Shown: positions 1-9,982, counted from the first letter of the stretch. The stretch: 64,000 nucleotides of DNA from Shinella sp. UYSO24 (GCA_902167985.1 CABHNZ010000001.1:186001-250000); one strand, 5' to 3'. Made by a program: numbers and translations. Notes: generated from the letters alone by a model not told the origin.

Positions 1-151
1 ATACAACGCCTATGAAGGTTAAAGCGTTGACGGGATAGCTGTCGATAGGCCTGCCAGCTCACGAGGAGCTGCGCCGAAGACCCGACAGTCATCCGTCGTC
101 GCTACGCTTTTTCCTGATACTCGATCCGTCCGGCGGTGGCCGGGAAGTACC

Positions 152-167
152 GGGCGGCATGCCGCCC
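152..167. repeat. Perfect 16-base palindrome GGGCGGCATGCCGCCC
   Basis: The sequence GGGCGGCATGCCGCCC reads the same on both strands. It may fold as a short hairpin in the rne leader or serve as a protein-binding site. No T-run follows on either strand, so it is unlikely to be an intrinsic terminator. Confidence 0.5.
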
Positions 168-365
168 ATCGCTCACTGGAGCATATTCATCGGGCCTGTC
201 ATGGGCTCAAGGTAACGTCATTCTGTTTGGTCTTTAATGTCGCGGCACGTTTTTCAGAACAGGGAAGGATCAAGGAAGCCTGCGGCTCCTCCTTCTTTGC
301 GGTTGCCGCCGCTACACGGAGCAACGGAATACTTTTTATCCGGCGCAACGATCGTTTCGCATGAC

Positions 366-400
366 AGGCCTGTCTCCCGGCATTTCCGGGTGGCAGGCCT
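366..400 (+). promoter_or_regulatory. Stem-loop in rne leader
   Basis: The outer stem AGGCCTG (366-372) pairs with CAGGCCT (394-400) and an inner stem CCCGG (376-380) pairs with CCGGG (386-390), separated by a small internal loop. It ends 36 bases before the rne start codon. It could affect translation or act as an RNase E recognition structure; the function is inferred from position only. Confidence 0.5.
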
Positions 401-436
401 TCGTGCAGATGCACGGCGCCGAGGAGCAGAATTTCA

Positions 437-3400
437 ATGGCAGACAAAATGCTCATCGACGCGTCTCATGAAGAGGAGACGCGCGTAGTTGTCGTTCGCG
501 GCAATCGCATCGAAGAATTCGATTTCGAATCGCAGCACAAGAAGCAGATCCGCGGCAATATCTACCTTGCCAAGGTGACGCGCGTGGAGCCGTCGCTTCA
601 GGCCGCTTTCGTGGATTACGGTGGCAATCGCCACGGCTTCCTGGCGTTCGCGGAAATCCATCCCGACTATTACCAGATCCCGCTCGCAGACCGTCAGGCG
701 CTGATGCAGCAGGAAGCGGAAGATCAGCGGAAGATCGCTGAAGCCGACGCTGCCGATCCGGTGGTCGACCTCGCCAACGAGGACCAGCCGGATGTCGGCA
801 TCGCCGCCAAGCCGGAAGCAGCTGCGGCTGCCCCGGTTGCGGAAGAAGCCGTGGCAGACGCAGCGCCTGCCGCTGAAGCCGCCGCGTCCGAGACCGTGAC
901 CGTGACCGAGACTGTCGAAGCCGTCTCTGAAACAGAGGCTGCTGCCGAGACGGAAGAGACGCCGAAGGCAAAGCCGAAGCGCACCCGCTCGCGCAAGAAG
1001 GTCGTCGAGGCAGCTGCGGCCGAAGAGGCCGTTGCCGAAGCCGACGCCCCGTCCTCCGACGACAATTCGACGCCGGACAGCATGGCTGCGATGATCGAGA
1101 CGGACTCGATCTCGGAAGACGTCGATGCCCGCCGTGGCCATAACGACTTCGATGATGACGATGACGATCATCACGAGAAGGAAGAAATCGAATCCGTCGG
1201 CGCAGAAGACGCGATGGAAGAGGTTCCGGATCGCGTGCAGCGCAAGCCGCGCAAGCAGTATCGTATCCAGGAAGTCATCAAGCGCCGCCAGATCCTGCTG
1301 GTGCAGGTGGCCAAGGAAGAGCGCGGCAACAAGGGTGCAGCACTGACCACCTATCTGTCGCTTGCAGGCCGTTACTCGGTTCTGATGCCGAACACCGCGC
1401 GTGGCGGCGGCATTTCCCGCAAGATCACCCAGCCGCAGGACCGCAAGCGCCTCAAGGAAGTCGCTCGCGAACTCGACGTGCCGCAGGGCATGGGCGTCAT
1501 CCTGCGCACCGCCGGTGCCAACCGCACCCGCGTCGAGATCAAGCGCGACTTCGAATATCTGATGCGCCTGTGGGAAAACGTCCGCACGCTGACGCTCAAC
1601 TCCACCGCGCCTTGCCTGGTCTATGAGGAAGGTTCGCTGATCAAGCGTTCGATCCGCGACCTTTACAACAAGGACATCAACGAGGTCATCGTGTCGGGCG
1701 AAGAAGGCTATCGTGAAGCGAAAGACTTCATGAAGATGCTGATGCCGAGCCATGCCAAGGTGGTTCAGCCCTATCGCGACCTGCATCCGATCTTCTCGCG
1801 CTCCGGCATCGAAGCGCAGCTCGACCGCATGCTGCAGCCGCAGGTGACGCTGAAGTCGGGTGGCTATCTGATCATCAACCAGACCGAAGCCCTGGTTGCG
1901 ATCGACGTCAACTCGGGCCGTTCGACCCGCGAGCACTCGATCGAAGAGACGGCGCTTGCGACGAACCTCGAAGCCGCCGAAGAGGTCGCTCGCCAGCTGC
2001 GTCTGCGCGACCTTGCCGGTCTCGTCGTGATCGACTTCATCGACATGGAAGAGAAGCGCAACAATCGCGCTGTCGAGAAGAAGCTGAAGGATTGCCTGAA
2101 GAACGACCGCGCCCGCATTCAGGTCGGCCGTATCTCGCATTTCGGCCTTCTGGAAATGTCGCGCCAGCGTATCCGCGCCTCGGTTCTGGAATCGACGACG
2201 CAGGTCTGCTCGCATTGCGGCGGTACCGGTCACGTCCGTTCGCAGTCTTCGGTTGCCCTGCATGTGTTGCGCGGCGTCGAGGAATATCTGCTGAAGAACA
2301 CGACGCATGACATCACGGTTCGCACGACGCCGGATATCGCGCTCTACCTTCTGAACCACAAGCGCCAGACGGTGATGGATTACGAGAACCGCTTCGGCGT
2401 TTCTATCTTCATCGAGTCGGACACGAGCATCGGTTCCTCGCATTTTGCCATCGATCGTGGCGAGCCGGTTGAAAACCCGGTCAAGATCGAAAGCCTGATG
2501 CAGTTTGCCTCCCTTCCCGTCGAGGAAGAGGATGACGACATCGTCATCGAGATCGACGAGGAAGAAGAAGAGGAAATCATCGCTGCCCAGCCGAAGGCCG
2601 GCGAGCGCGGCGAACGCGCTCAGCAGGACGACGACCAGAACGGCCGCAAGCGCAAGCGCCGCCGCCGCCGCCGCAACCGCAATGGTGAGCGTGGCGACGA
2701 CGCACAGGCCCAGCAGGCCGGTGACGAAGACGGTGCAGACGAAGGCGACGAGGACGAGGCAGATGCTTCGGCCGAAGGCGAACAGGATGCCGTAGTCGTC
2801 GCGACTGGCGAAGGCGATGAGGGCAGCCGCCGCAAGCGCCGCCGCCGCGGCAAGCGTGGCGGTCGTCGCAACCGTGATGGTGAAGAGGCTGGTGCGGATG
2901 CATCGGCTGAAGGCGCCGACGAAGGCGATGACGCTGCAGAAGAAGGCGATGCGGCAACTGCCGTTGCTGCCGAGGAAGCCGTCATTTCGGAAGCGCTGTC
3001 GCGGAGACCGCAGAAGCACCGGCTGAGGCCGTAGCCGCTGAAACGGAAGAGGCACCGAAGGCAAAGCCGCGCCGCTCGCGCCGCGGCAAGGCTGCCGCAA
3101 CGGCTGCGGCCGAGGACGACGCCAAGGCTGAAACCGTCGCCGAAGCTGCGCCTGCCCCGGCCGCCAGAGTGGAAGCACCGGTCAGCACGCCGGCCGCTGT
3201 CGAGCCGGCTCCGGCCGCGCCCGCTGTCGTTGCCGAGCCTGTTGCAGCCGTGGCAACCACCGAGGTTGCCGAAGCGGCTGACGCTTCCGATGACGCCGAC
3301 AAGCCGGCCCGCGCAAACCGCGCCTCCAACATCTCGTCCTCCAGCGAGGCCGTGGTGAAGAGCTCGGAAGGCAGCGCCGCACCGGAAGGCGATAATGAGC

Positions 3401-3450
3401 CGACCAAGCCGAAGAAGGCCGGTTGGTGGCAGCGCCGCGGCTTCTTCTGA
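437..3450 (+). CDS. rne: Ribonuclease E (one frame break near 2994)
   Basis: RNase E is the endoribonuclease that starts mRNA decay and processes rRNA and tRNA, and it scaffolds the degradosome. The N-terminal S1 RNA-binding region (residues about 35-70) is interrupted by a long acidic Ala/Glu-rich insert (about 85-270), as in other alphaproteobacteria. The catalytic stretch has AIDVNSGR near residue 489, and the Zn-link CSHCGG is near 591. The C-terminal third is low complexity with alternating acidic blocks and Arg-rich RNA-binding patches, ending in WWQRRGFF. Reading breaks near 2994 (GAAGCGCT, one base missing); restoring one base joins it to the second part and gives about 1004 residues, normal for Rhizobiaceae. 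The break is most likely a sequencing error. Confidence 0.95.
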
Positions 3451-3477
3451 GCCGAATGACATTCCAACAGACTTGAG

Positions 3478-3504
3478 GAACGGCCGCGCATGACGCGGCC
3501 GTTC
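3478..3504 (+). terminator. Terminator-like hairpin after rne
   Basis: GAACGGCCGCG (3478-3488) and CGCGGCCGTTC (3494-3504) form a perfect 11-bp stem with a 5-base loop, 27 bases after the rne stop. The following T-run is weak, so termination strength is uncertain. Confidence 0.7.
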
Positions 3505-3933
3505 TGATTCCGGGGCGTGCTGCACTACCGTTTCGGTGAGGGTCGTCCGCATCGACCGGGTTGCCGCATATGCCGTCTTTCAACGGGACAGACTGAAGCT
3601 CACGTCCGGCGGGCAGGCAGGCAGGCGGGGCGCAGAGCCGACCTCCTGACGTGCGCCCTGCCGGGTGGCCCTGACAAACTGATTCAAGTTGCTGTGAAAG
3701 TGATTCCGCTTTTCCCCGTATCTGCTTGAAACTTCTTTGCCCTTCGGGCTCCTGCAAGGTGGCGCCAGCCCCTCGTCCGCTGCACAGCGTTTCAATTGCC
3801 GCACCCTGGAGGATAATCGCGCCTTTCGCATTTTCCTGTTTTCTGCGGACGCCGGACGGCTTACTTTGGGCGCAAACCACTTTGACAATGGCCGTAATCC
3901 ATTGCTTCACCCGTCAGCACGATGAGGACTTTC
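3505..3933. other. Non-coding interval between rne and the DsbA-like gene
   Basis: No convincing gene is seen. A short GCAGGCAGGCAGG tract lies near 3618. A TTGACA hexamer at 3882-3887 is a plausible -35 element for the downstream gene, but no good -10 element sits at the right distance. Confidence 0.4.
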
Positions 3934-4728
3934 ATGACCACTCCCTTCCGGGCCATTGCCGGCTCCTTCACCAAGATGGTCGCCGCCGGCTCGCTGCTGA
4001 CTGCCATTGGGCTTGCCGCGTTCAGCGCACCGGCCTACGCACTGGATGACACCCAGAAGAAGGAGATGGGCGATTTCATCCGCGAGTATCTGATCCAGAA
4101 CCCGGAAGTGCTGGTCGAGGCGCAGAATGCGCTCGAAGCAAAGCAGCAGGCCCAGCGGACGGCGCAGTCGAGCCAGGCCGTCGCACAGTACAAGGATGAG
4201 ATCTTCCATTCGCCGACCGACATCACGCTCGGCAATCCGAAGGGTGACGTGACCATCGTCGAGTTCTTCGATTACAATTGCGGCTACTGCAAGCACGCGC
4301 TCACCGACATGAACACGATGCTGAAGACGGACAAGAACATCCGCTTCGTGCTGAAGGAGTTCCCGATCCTCGGGCCGGATTCGGTCGCCGCCCACCGGGT
4401 GGCAAATGCCGTGCGCCTCATTGCGCCCGCCAAGTATCCGGAATTCCATCAGCAGCTCCTTGGCGGTCAGGAACATGCCTCGGAAGACACCGCCATGGCC
4501 GTTGCCACCTCGCTCGGCATTGACGAAAAGGCGATCCGCAAGTCGATGGCCGACCATCCGATCGACGATCAGGTGCGCAAGACCTACCAGCTTGCCAATG
4601 CCATCGGCATCACCGGCACCCCCACTTACGTTGTCGGAAACGAGGCAGTTTTCGGCGCTGTCGGACTTGATTCGCTCGAGGAAAAGGTCGCCAACGTCCG
4701 CGCCTGTGGCAAGGCTTCCTGCTCTTAA
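3934..4728 (+). CDS. DsbA-family periplasmic thiol:disulfide oxidoreductase
   Basis: A secreted thioredoxin-fold protein of 264 residues. A signal peptide ends at about APAYA, followed by an N-terminal helical extension (about residues 37-90) and a DsbA/Thioredoxin_4 domain with the redox motif CGYC (about 116-119) and the cis-proline stretch GTPTYV. The family oxidises or isomerises disulfides in the periplasm. An ATG at 3922 is also in frame, but GAGGA lies five bases before the ATG at 3934, so the later start is preferred. The gene is intact and seems monocistronic, with a terminator-like hairpin behind it. The specific substrate cannot be told. Confidence 0.88.
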   Translation: MTTPFRAIAGSFTKMVAAGSLLTAIGLAAFSAPAYALDDTQKKEMGDFIREYLIQNPEVLVEAQNALEAKQQAQRTAQSSQAVAQYKDEIFHSPTDITLGNPKGDVTIVEFFDYNCGYCKHALTDMNTMLKTDKNIRFVLKEFPILGPDSVAAHRVANAVRLIAPAKYPEFHQQLLGGQEHASEDTAMAVATSLGIDEKAIRKSMADHPIDDQVRKTYQLANAIGITGTPTYVVGNEAVFGAVGLDSLEEKVANVRACGKASCS

Positions 4729-4754
4729 AGGCTGGATATCCACGGATTGCGCCG

Positions 4755-4788
4755 CCCAAGCACCGGCTTTCCGTGCTCGGGGGCTTTT
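4755..4788 (+). terminator. Probable terminator after the DsbA-like gene
   Basis: CCC-A-AGCAC pairs with GTGCT-C-GGG (one mismatch) and is followed by CTTTTCC. It lies 27 bases past the stop codon. Confidence 0.6.
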
Positions 4789-4855
4789 CCTTGCGCGCGC
4801 ACCGGTCTATAGGTGGCCCTGAAATTCTAGGGTTGGAACATAAGATCCGCAGATA

Positions 4856-5293
4856 ATGAGCAAAACTGTATTCGTTCTCAACGGGCCAAACCTCAACATG
4901 CTCGGCAAACGCGAGCCCGGCATCTATGGCGGCAATACGCTTGCCGATGTCGAGCGTGAATGCGTTGCCGCCGGCGAAGCTCTCGGCCTGACGGTCGACT
5001 TCCGCCAGAGCAATCATGAGGGTGTTCTGATCGACTGGATTCATGAGGCCGGTGAAAAGGCTATCGGCGTTGCGATCAATGCCGGCGCCTACACCCATAC
5101 CTCCATTGCCCTTCACGACGCGATCAAGGCCATTTCCGTGCCGGTCATCGAGGTTCACATCTCGAATGTCCATGCCCGCGAGGCCTTCCGTCACCATTCG
5201 GCGATCGCTCCCGCCGCAAAAGGAGTGATCTGCGGTTTCGGCACGACGAGCTACATCCTCGCTCTCAACGCCTTGAAATCGATAACCGCCTGA
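4856..5293 (+). CDS. aroQ: Type II 3-dehydroquinate dehydratase
   Basis: This enzyme converts 3-dehydroquinate to 3-dehydroshikimate in the shikimate pathway, in the cytoplasm. At 145 residues it has the usual length. The family signature NGPNLNMLGKREPGIYG contains the catalytic tyrosine (Tyr24), and the second conserved block HISNVHAREAF lies near residue 100. The gene is intact and leads accB by 28 bases; aroQ-accB-accC is a familiar gene order in proteobacteria, probably one transcript. Confidence 0.96.
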   Translation: MSKTVFVLNGPNLNMLGKREPGIYGGNTLADVERECVAAGEALGLTVDFRQSNHEGVLIDWIHEAGEKAIGVAINAGAYTHTSIALHDAIKAISVPVIEVHISNVHAREAFRHHSAIAPAAKGVICGFGTTSYILALNALKSITA

Positions 5294-5321
5294 CGAAATA
5301 AACAGAACAATAGGGTTTGCC

Positions 5322-5791
5322 ATGTCTGAGAAGAAAAACGGCATCGACAAGGGACTGATCCGCGATCTCGCGAACATCCTCAACGATACCGACCTCACCG
5401 AGATCGAAGTCGAGCAGGACGACCTGCGCATCCGCGTTTCGCGCGCCGGTGCCACGCAGTATGTCCAGGCGCCGATGATGGCCGCTCCGGCCGTTGCCGC
5501 CGCACCTGCTGCTGCAGCTGCTGCCGTCGCAGCCCCGGTTGCTGCGGGCCCTGACCTGAAGAACGCCGTTCCGGCCCCGATGGTCGGCACCGTCTACCTC
5601 GCTCCGGCTCCGGCGCCCGCGCCTTCATCGAGGTCGGCGCGACGGTCAAGGAAGGCCAGACGCTCCTCATCATCGAAGCCATGAAGACGATGAACCAGAT
5701 CCCCTCGCCGAAGTCCGGCAAGGTTGTCGAAATCCTGGTCGGCGACGCAGCGCCAGTCGAATACGGCCAGCCGCTCGTCATCATCGAATAA
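5322..5791 (+). CDS. accB: Biotin carboxyl carrier protein of acetyl-CoA carboxylase (frame break near 5612)
   Basis: AccB carries the biotin that shuttles carboxyl groups in acetyl-CoA carboxylase, the first step of fatty acid synthesis. It has a short N-terminal region, an Ala/Pro-rich linker (about residues 48-75) and a biotinyl domain with EAMKTMNQI, the biotinylated lysine being about Lys122. The frame breaks at 5611-5613, where GGG appears to have lost one G; restoring it yields 156 residues, a normal length, ending 10 bases before accC. The break is most likely a sequencing error, since the gene is essential. Confidence 0.93.
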
Positions 5792-5801
5792 GGCTTCAGC
5801 C

Positions 5802-7146
5802 ATGATTTCGAAGATCCTCATAGCCAACCGTGGTGAGATCGCGCTTCGCGTTCTTCGCGCCTGCAAGGAACTCGGCATCGCAACGGTTGCCGTTCACTCG
5901 ACGGCCGATTCCGATGCGATGCATGTCCGCCTCGCCGACGAGAGCGTCTGCATCGGCCCGCCGCCGTCGCGTGACAGCTACCTCAACATCCACCAGATCG
6001 TTGCTGCCTGCGAGATCACCGGTGCGGATGCCGTGCATCCGGGCTATGGCTTCCTGTCGGAAAACGCCAAGTTCGCCGATATCCTCGAAGCGCATGGCAT
6101 CACCTTTATCGGACCGACGGCGGATCATATCCGCCTGATGGGCGACAAGATCACCGCCAAGCAGACGGCCGTCGAACTCGGCATTCCGGTCGTTCCGGGC
6201 TCCGAGGGCGAAGTCACGCCTGAAAACGCCATGGAGATTGCCCGGGGCATCGGTTTCCCGGTTCTCATCAAGGCAACGGCCGGTGGCGGCGGACGCGGCA
6301 TGAAGGTCGCCAAGACCGAAGCCGATCTGGACGAAGCGTTCAACACTGCCCGTACCGAAGCGCTGAACGCGTTTGGCAACGGCGCCGTCTACATGGAAAA
6401 ATATCTCGGCAAGCCGCGGCATATCGAGATCCAGGTCGTCGGTGATGGCGAAGGCAATGCGATCCATCTGGGTGAACGCGACTGCTCGCTGCAGCGCCGC
6501 CACCAGAAGGTCTGGGAAGAGGCAAACTCCCCTGCCCTGACCGTGGAACAGCGTATGGAAATCGGCCAGATCTGCGCCGATGCCATGAAGAAGATGAAGT
6601 ATCGCGGTGCCGGTACGATCGAATTCCTCTACGAAAACGGCGAGTTCTATTTCATCGAAATGAACACCCGCCTGCAGGTGGAGCATCCGATCACCGAAGC
6701 GATCACCGGCATCGACCTCGTGCACGAGCAGATCCGCGTCGCTTCCGGCGATGGCCTTTCCGTCACGCAGGACGAGATCACCTTCAATGGTCACGCGATC
6801 GAGTGCCGCATCAACGCCGAGGACGCACGCACGTTCGTCCCGTCGCCGGGCACGATCACGTATTTCCATGCACCGGGTGCTTGGCGTGCGCGTCGATTCG
6901 GGCGCCTATGCCGGCTACAAGATCCCGCCCTATTATGACAGCCTGATCGGCAAGCTGATCGTGCATGGTCGCAACCGCGAAGAGTGCATCAAGCGTCTGC
7001 GCCGCGTTCTCGACGAATTCGTCGTGGACGGCATCAAGACGACGCTGCCGCTGTTCCAGGATCTCGTGGACAATCCCGACATCCTCAAGGGCGACTACGA
7101 CATCCACTGGCTGGAAAACTATCTGGCTTCCGGCGCAGCCCACTAA
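5802..7146 (+). CDS. accC: Biotin carboxylase subunit of acetyl-CoA carboxylase (frame break near 6879)
   Basis: AccC carboxylates the biotin on AccB using ATP and bicarbonate. It begins with the biotin carboxylase N-domain ([13 protein letters not shown]), followed by the ATP-grasp region with the glycine-rich loop [13 protein letters not shown] and the active-site block [11 protein letters not shown], and ends with the C-terminal domain. At about 6879 the family motif [12 protein letters not shown] is broken; loss of two bases (or gain of one) explains it, and correction gives 448 residues, the expected size. It is followed by a clear terminator, so aroQ-accB-accC looks like a complete unit. 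Confidence 0.94.
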
Positions 7147-7159
7147 TCTTGTAATATCG

Positions 7160-7189
7160 GGCCACCCGTCTCATCGCGGGTGGCCTTTT
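7160..7189 (+). terminator. Intrinsic terminator after accC
   Basis: GGCCACCCG (7160-7168) and CGGGTGGCC (7177-7185) make a perfect 9-bp stem followed by TTTTC. It is placed 14 bases after the accC stop. Confidence 0.88.
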
Positions 7190-7260
7190 CACTTTCGAAC
7201 CGTATTTTCTCGCCGCCCAAACCTCTCCGGTCGCGCGCGGAACACTGAAGAAGGGCTCGG

Positions 7261-7877
7261 ATGGCAGGACGACGCGGTCGCTATTACCCGGCAATCACTC
7301 CGGAAATCCTGCTGCGCGCCTATTCGATAGGCCTGTTTCCGATGGCCGAATCGGCCGACGATCCCGAGATATTCTGGGTCGAGCCGGAACTGAGGGGCAT
7401 TATCCCCCTCGATGATTTCCACGTTTCCAAGAGCCTGCGGAAAACCATCCGCCAGAAGCCGTTCGATATCCGCTTCGACACGGCCTTCTGCGACGTGATC
7501 GCGCTTTGCGCAGAGCCCGCTGACGACCGGCCGAGTACCTGGATAAACGGTACGATCCGCCAGCTCTATGCCGAGCTGCACCGGCTCGGCCACGCCCATA
7601 GCGTCGAAGCCTTCGAGGGAGACGAGCTTGTGGGCGGGCTCTATGGGGTGTCTCTCGGCGCGGCCTTCTTCGGCGAAAGCATGTTTTCACGCCGGACGAA
7701 TGCCTCGAAGATCTGCCTCGTGCATCTGGTCGAGCATCTGAGGGAGAACGGCTTTACGCTGCTCGACACGCAGTTCACCACCGAACACTTGAAGACGTTC
7801 GCGCGATCGACATCCCCAAGGATGACTATGCCAAGCTGCTGCACGAAGCCGTCGAGATGAGCGACAGGCCGTTCTGA
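7261..7877 (+). CDS. aat: Leucyl/phenylalanyl-tRNA--protein transferase (frame break near 7801)
   Basis: Aat transfers Leu or Phe from aminoacyl-tRNA to proteins with N-terminal Arg or Lys, marking them for ClpAP (N-end rule). Conserved blocks include [11 protein letters not shown] near the N-terminus, [20 protein letters not shown] in the middle and [15 protein letters not shown] near the end. One G is missing after TTC at about 7801 (expected TTCGGCGCG); with it the protein is 205 residues and ends DRPF. It is separated from accC by a terminator, so it probably has its own promoter. Confidence 0.92.
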
Positions 7878-7907
7878 GCCAGATCCATGCTGTTGAGGAT
7901 TTGAGAC

Positions 7908-8331
7908 TTATTGCTTGACGGCTGAGGCCGGTGGCGGCACGTCGGAGCTTGCCTTGCAGCCCGTCAGCCAGACGTCATAGATCGGGTGCTCCACGGCATT
8001 GAGACCGGGGCTATCGGCAAACATCCAGCCGGTAAAGATACGGCGGATCTTGCGGTCGAGGGTGATTTCGTCAACTTCAACGAAGCCATCGATCTTCTGC
8101 GCTTCCGTGTCGTCACGCGAATAGCAGACCTTCGGTGTCACCTGCAGCGCGCCATACTGCACCGTCTCGTTGACATAGACGTCGAAAGTGGTGATGCGGC
8201 CGGTGATCTTGTCGATGCCGGCGAAGACGGCCACCGGATTGGCGATGCGGGCCGCCGATGCATTTCGGCCGAAACAACCGACAGAACCGCCAGCGAGGCG
8301 GCAAGGAGGAGGTTCCGGGAAAAAGCGTCAT
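7908..8331 (-). CDS. DUF2155 domain protein with signal peptide (two frame breaks)
   Basis: A small secreted protein of unknown function, conserved in alphaproteobacteria. The mature part begins near ARIANPVAVFAGID and continues through DVYVNETVQYGAL and RRIFTGWMFA. The N-terminus is a signal peptide (MTLFSRNLLLAASLAV). Two single-base losses are inferred in homopolymers: in the A-run at 8319-8323 (plus-strand view) right after the start and in the T-run at 8263-8265. With both restored it is about 141 residues. It lies convergent to aat and next to the NDUFA12 homologue; a link with complex I is suggested only by adjacency. Confidence 0.8.
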
Positions 8332-8456
8332 TCGTGTCGGTATCCGTTGCGCCGCGGCGATTGCTCTCACCCGGAGGACTAGAGATCGATTGTGGCCAAA
8401 ACAGGTAGGTGGCGGCCGCAGGATGCGGCCGGGGAAGGCTCAACCGCGGAAGCGGA

Positions 8457-8855
8457 TCAGGAGCCGGGCGTCCAGGCGTCATAATCGCCGGTGACGCGCG
8501 GGCGCTCGCCGGTGGCTGCCAGCGAGCCCTTGGGGCGATAGGCCAGTGCCGAGCCCGTCAGGTTCGGCTGGTGCGGCTTCTGCCATTCGCGCGGCTTGTA
8601 GTCTTCCTTCGACGGCGGAACGTCGGTGCGGTAATGCATCCAGCCGTGCCAGCCCGGCGGGATGGCGGAGGCTTCCGCATAACCGTTATAGACGACCCAG
8701 CGCTTGGGCTTGCCCCAGGAGGTCATCGGACCTTCGTAATAGATATTGCCCAACTCGTCTTCACCGACTTTGGTGCCGTGTTTCCAGGTGAACAGCCGGG
8801 TTCCGACCGTCTGTCCGTTCCACCAGGTAAAGATCTGCGTGAGAAGGTTCTTCAT
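8457..8855 (-). CDS. NDUFA12-family accessory subunit of NADH:ubiquinone oxidoreductase
   Basis: An intact 132-residue protein homologous to the mitochondrial 17.2-kDa complex I subunit NDUFA12 (B17.2). Visible family features are the N-terminal TWWNGQTVGTRLFTWKHG, the central GKPKRWVVYNG and the PPGWHGWMHYRTDVPP block. Alphaproteobacterial complex I is known to carry a few such supernumerary subunits peripheral to the NADH arm. It is encoded some 45 kb from the nuo cluster of this window, which is usual for the group. Confidence 0.9.
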   Translation of the reverse strand: MKNLLTQIFTWWNGQTVGTRLFTWKHGTKVGEDELGNIYYEGPMTSWGKPKRWVVYNGYAEASAIPPGWHGWMHYRTDVPPSKEDYKPREWQKPHQPNLTGSALAYRPKGSLAATGERPRVTGDYDAWTPGS

Positions 8856-8892
8856 GAGTTTTCCGCCAGCTTGGCATACTTGGGGTCATGTA

Positions 8893-8916
8893 GGGTGGTA
8901 TGAAACATACCATCCC
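8893..8916. repeat. Stem-loop between NDUFA12 gene and GNAT gene
   Basis: GGGTGGTATG pairs with CATACCATCCC around an AAA loop, with one bulged base. It lies just upstream of the NDUFA12 gene and downstream of the acetyltransferase gene on the minus strand. It could be a terminator for the latter or an operator; no T-run supports the first option. Confidence 0.45.
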
Positions 8917-8981
8917 GCTTATGCCCCCTGACGCCCGGACTGTCCAGTGATTCCGGTTGCTATATGGTCTGCGCTCACGCG

Positions 8982-9445
8982 CTATTTGAGCTTCATCTTG
9001 AAGCCGGCATGGCTCTTTGCAAAGCCCTGCCGCTCGTAGAAACGGTGAGCATCCGTGCGCTCGGCATTGGAGGTGAGCTGCACAAGCCGGCAATCGCGGC
9101 GACGGGCCTCTTCAATGGCGTAATCCATCATTCTGGCCCCAATCCCCTGACCGCGCATGTCTGCTCGGGTCTGCACGGCCTGAATGATCATCGAGGCAGA
9201 GCCCCTGCCCGTCAGCGTGCGATTGAAAAGGATCTGGAACGTGCCGACGACCTCGCCCGCCCTTTCGGCGACGAAAGCTGTTCGTGATGCGAGGTATCGA
9301 TGACATGGAAGGCGCGGAGATAATCCTCGAAGGCGCTTTCGTCGGTGGTGTCGCCATGGCCGCCGACGTCATCGCCGGCGAAGATGCCTATCAGTTCGGG
9401 CAGGTCCGTTTCCCGGGCCCTGCGGATGATGACGGCGTCTTCCAT
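8982..9445 (-). CDS. GNAT-family N-acetyltransferase (frame break near 9274)
   Basis: A Gcn5-related acetyltransferase that would move an acetyl group from acetyl-CoA to an unknown substrate. The N-terminal part (MEDAVIIRRARETDLPELI) and the second half, with the acetyl-CoA binding loop RGQGIGARMM and the terminal NAERTDAHRFYERQGF, are in different frames. Adding one T in the run at 9274-9276 (plus-strand view) joins them through QLFVAERAGEVVG and gives 154 residues, typical of the family. Substrate is unknown. Confidence 0.83.
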
Positions 9446-9470
9446 GATAACCTCCCTCGACGATATCGGA

Positions 9471-9977
9471 TCACTGCAATTCGATCCGTTTCTCCATGAT
9501 GATGGCCGGCAGGCCGGAATTGGGGGCGCCCCACTCCTCCATCCGGTCCACTTCGACAAAACCCAATTTCTGGTAAAAACTCATGGCGCGGACATTCTTG
9601 AGCGCCACTTCGACGCGCATGATCTCGGCGTCGGGAAAACAGGTCTCCAGCTCGGCGAAGATATCGCGGCCGATGCCCTCGTTCTGGCACGAGGGCTTGA
9701 CGTAGAGCTGGTGCAGCATGGCGGTCTTCGCCATCTTGGGATACATGGCGGCATAGCCGATGCCGCCGATGTCGCGCCCGCTGTCGGCGACGAGGAACTC
9801 GCCGTCGCGCTTGCCGATCCGCGCCTTGATCGCCGCTGCCGAATGCCAGGAAGAGACCATCTGCGCCACCTGATCCGCCCCGTAGAACGGATCGTAGGTG
9901 GCGTGGAATGTTTCAGCCAGCACGGCCTGGATCTTTTTCAGATCCGCTTCCCCGGCGGTGCGGACGAAGTAGACCAT
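9471..9977 (-). CDS. GNAT-family N-acetyltransferase
   Basis: An intact 168-residue Gcn5-related acetyltransferase. The beta-alpha core is visible, with the acetyl-CoA pyrophosphate loop QNEGIGRDIF (near residue 97) preceded by LHQLYVKP, and the C-terminal NVRAMSFYQKLGF motif. It lies 5 bases from the end of gatB and 25 from the other GNAT, so the three could be cotranscribed with gatB first. The substrate is not predictable from sequence. Confidence 0.85.
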   Translation of the reverse strand: MVYFVRTAGEADLKKIQAVLAETFHATYDPFYGADQVAQMVSSWHSAAAIKARIGKRDGEFLVADSGRDIGGIGYAAMYPKMAKTAMLHQLYVKPSCQNEGIGRDIFAELETCFPDAEIMRVEVALKNVRAMSFYQKLGFVEVDRMEEWGAPNSGLPAIIMEKRIELQ

Positions 9978-9982
9978 CCGGC

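Larger units (their letters stand above)
1..436 (+). promoter_or_regulatory. Intergenic region and probable long 5' leader of rne
   Basis: No credible coding region is seen in these 436 bases. They lie upstream of rne and contain a perfect palindrome (152-167) and a strong stem-loop (366-400) close to the start codon. RNase E messages in other bacteria carry long structured leaders through which the enzyme controls its own mRNA; that such control operates here is inference from position and structure. In related genomes as I recall them, a cell-wall amidase gene is read away from rne, so the left end may also hold its promoter. No promoter could be placed with confidence. Confidence 0.5.

Noticed and set aside
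434..3178. A 914-codon open frame on the minus strand opposite rne
   Set aside because: It mirrors the GC-rich, low-complexity coding of rne; its product is a meaningless Arg/Leu/Ala-rich sequence without ribosome site or family resemblance. The same holds for other long antisense frames, such as those opposite rnr (30632-32758), pleD (35759-37459) and dnaE (43594-45237).
3615..3632. GCAGG tandem repeats as a microsatellite or CRISPR-like element
   Set aside because: Only three short units, with no spacers or further copies; of no evident meaning.
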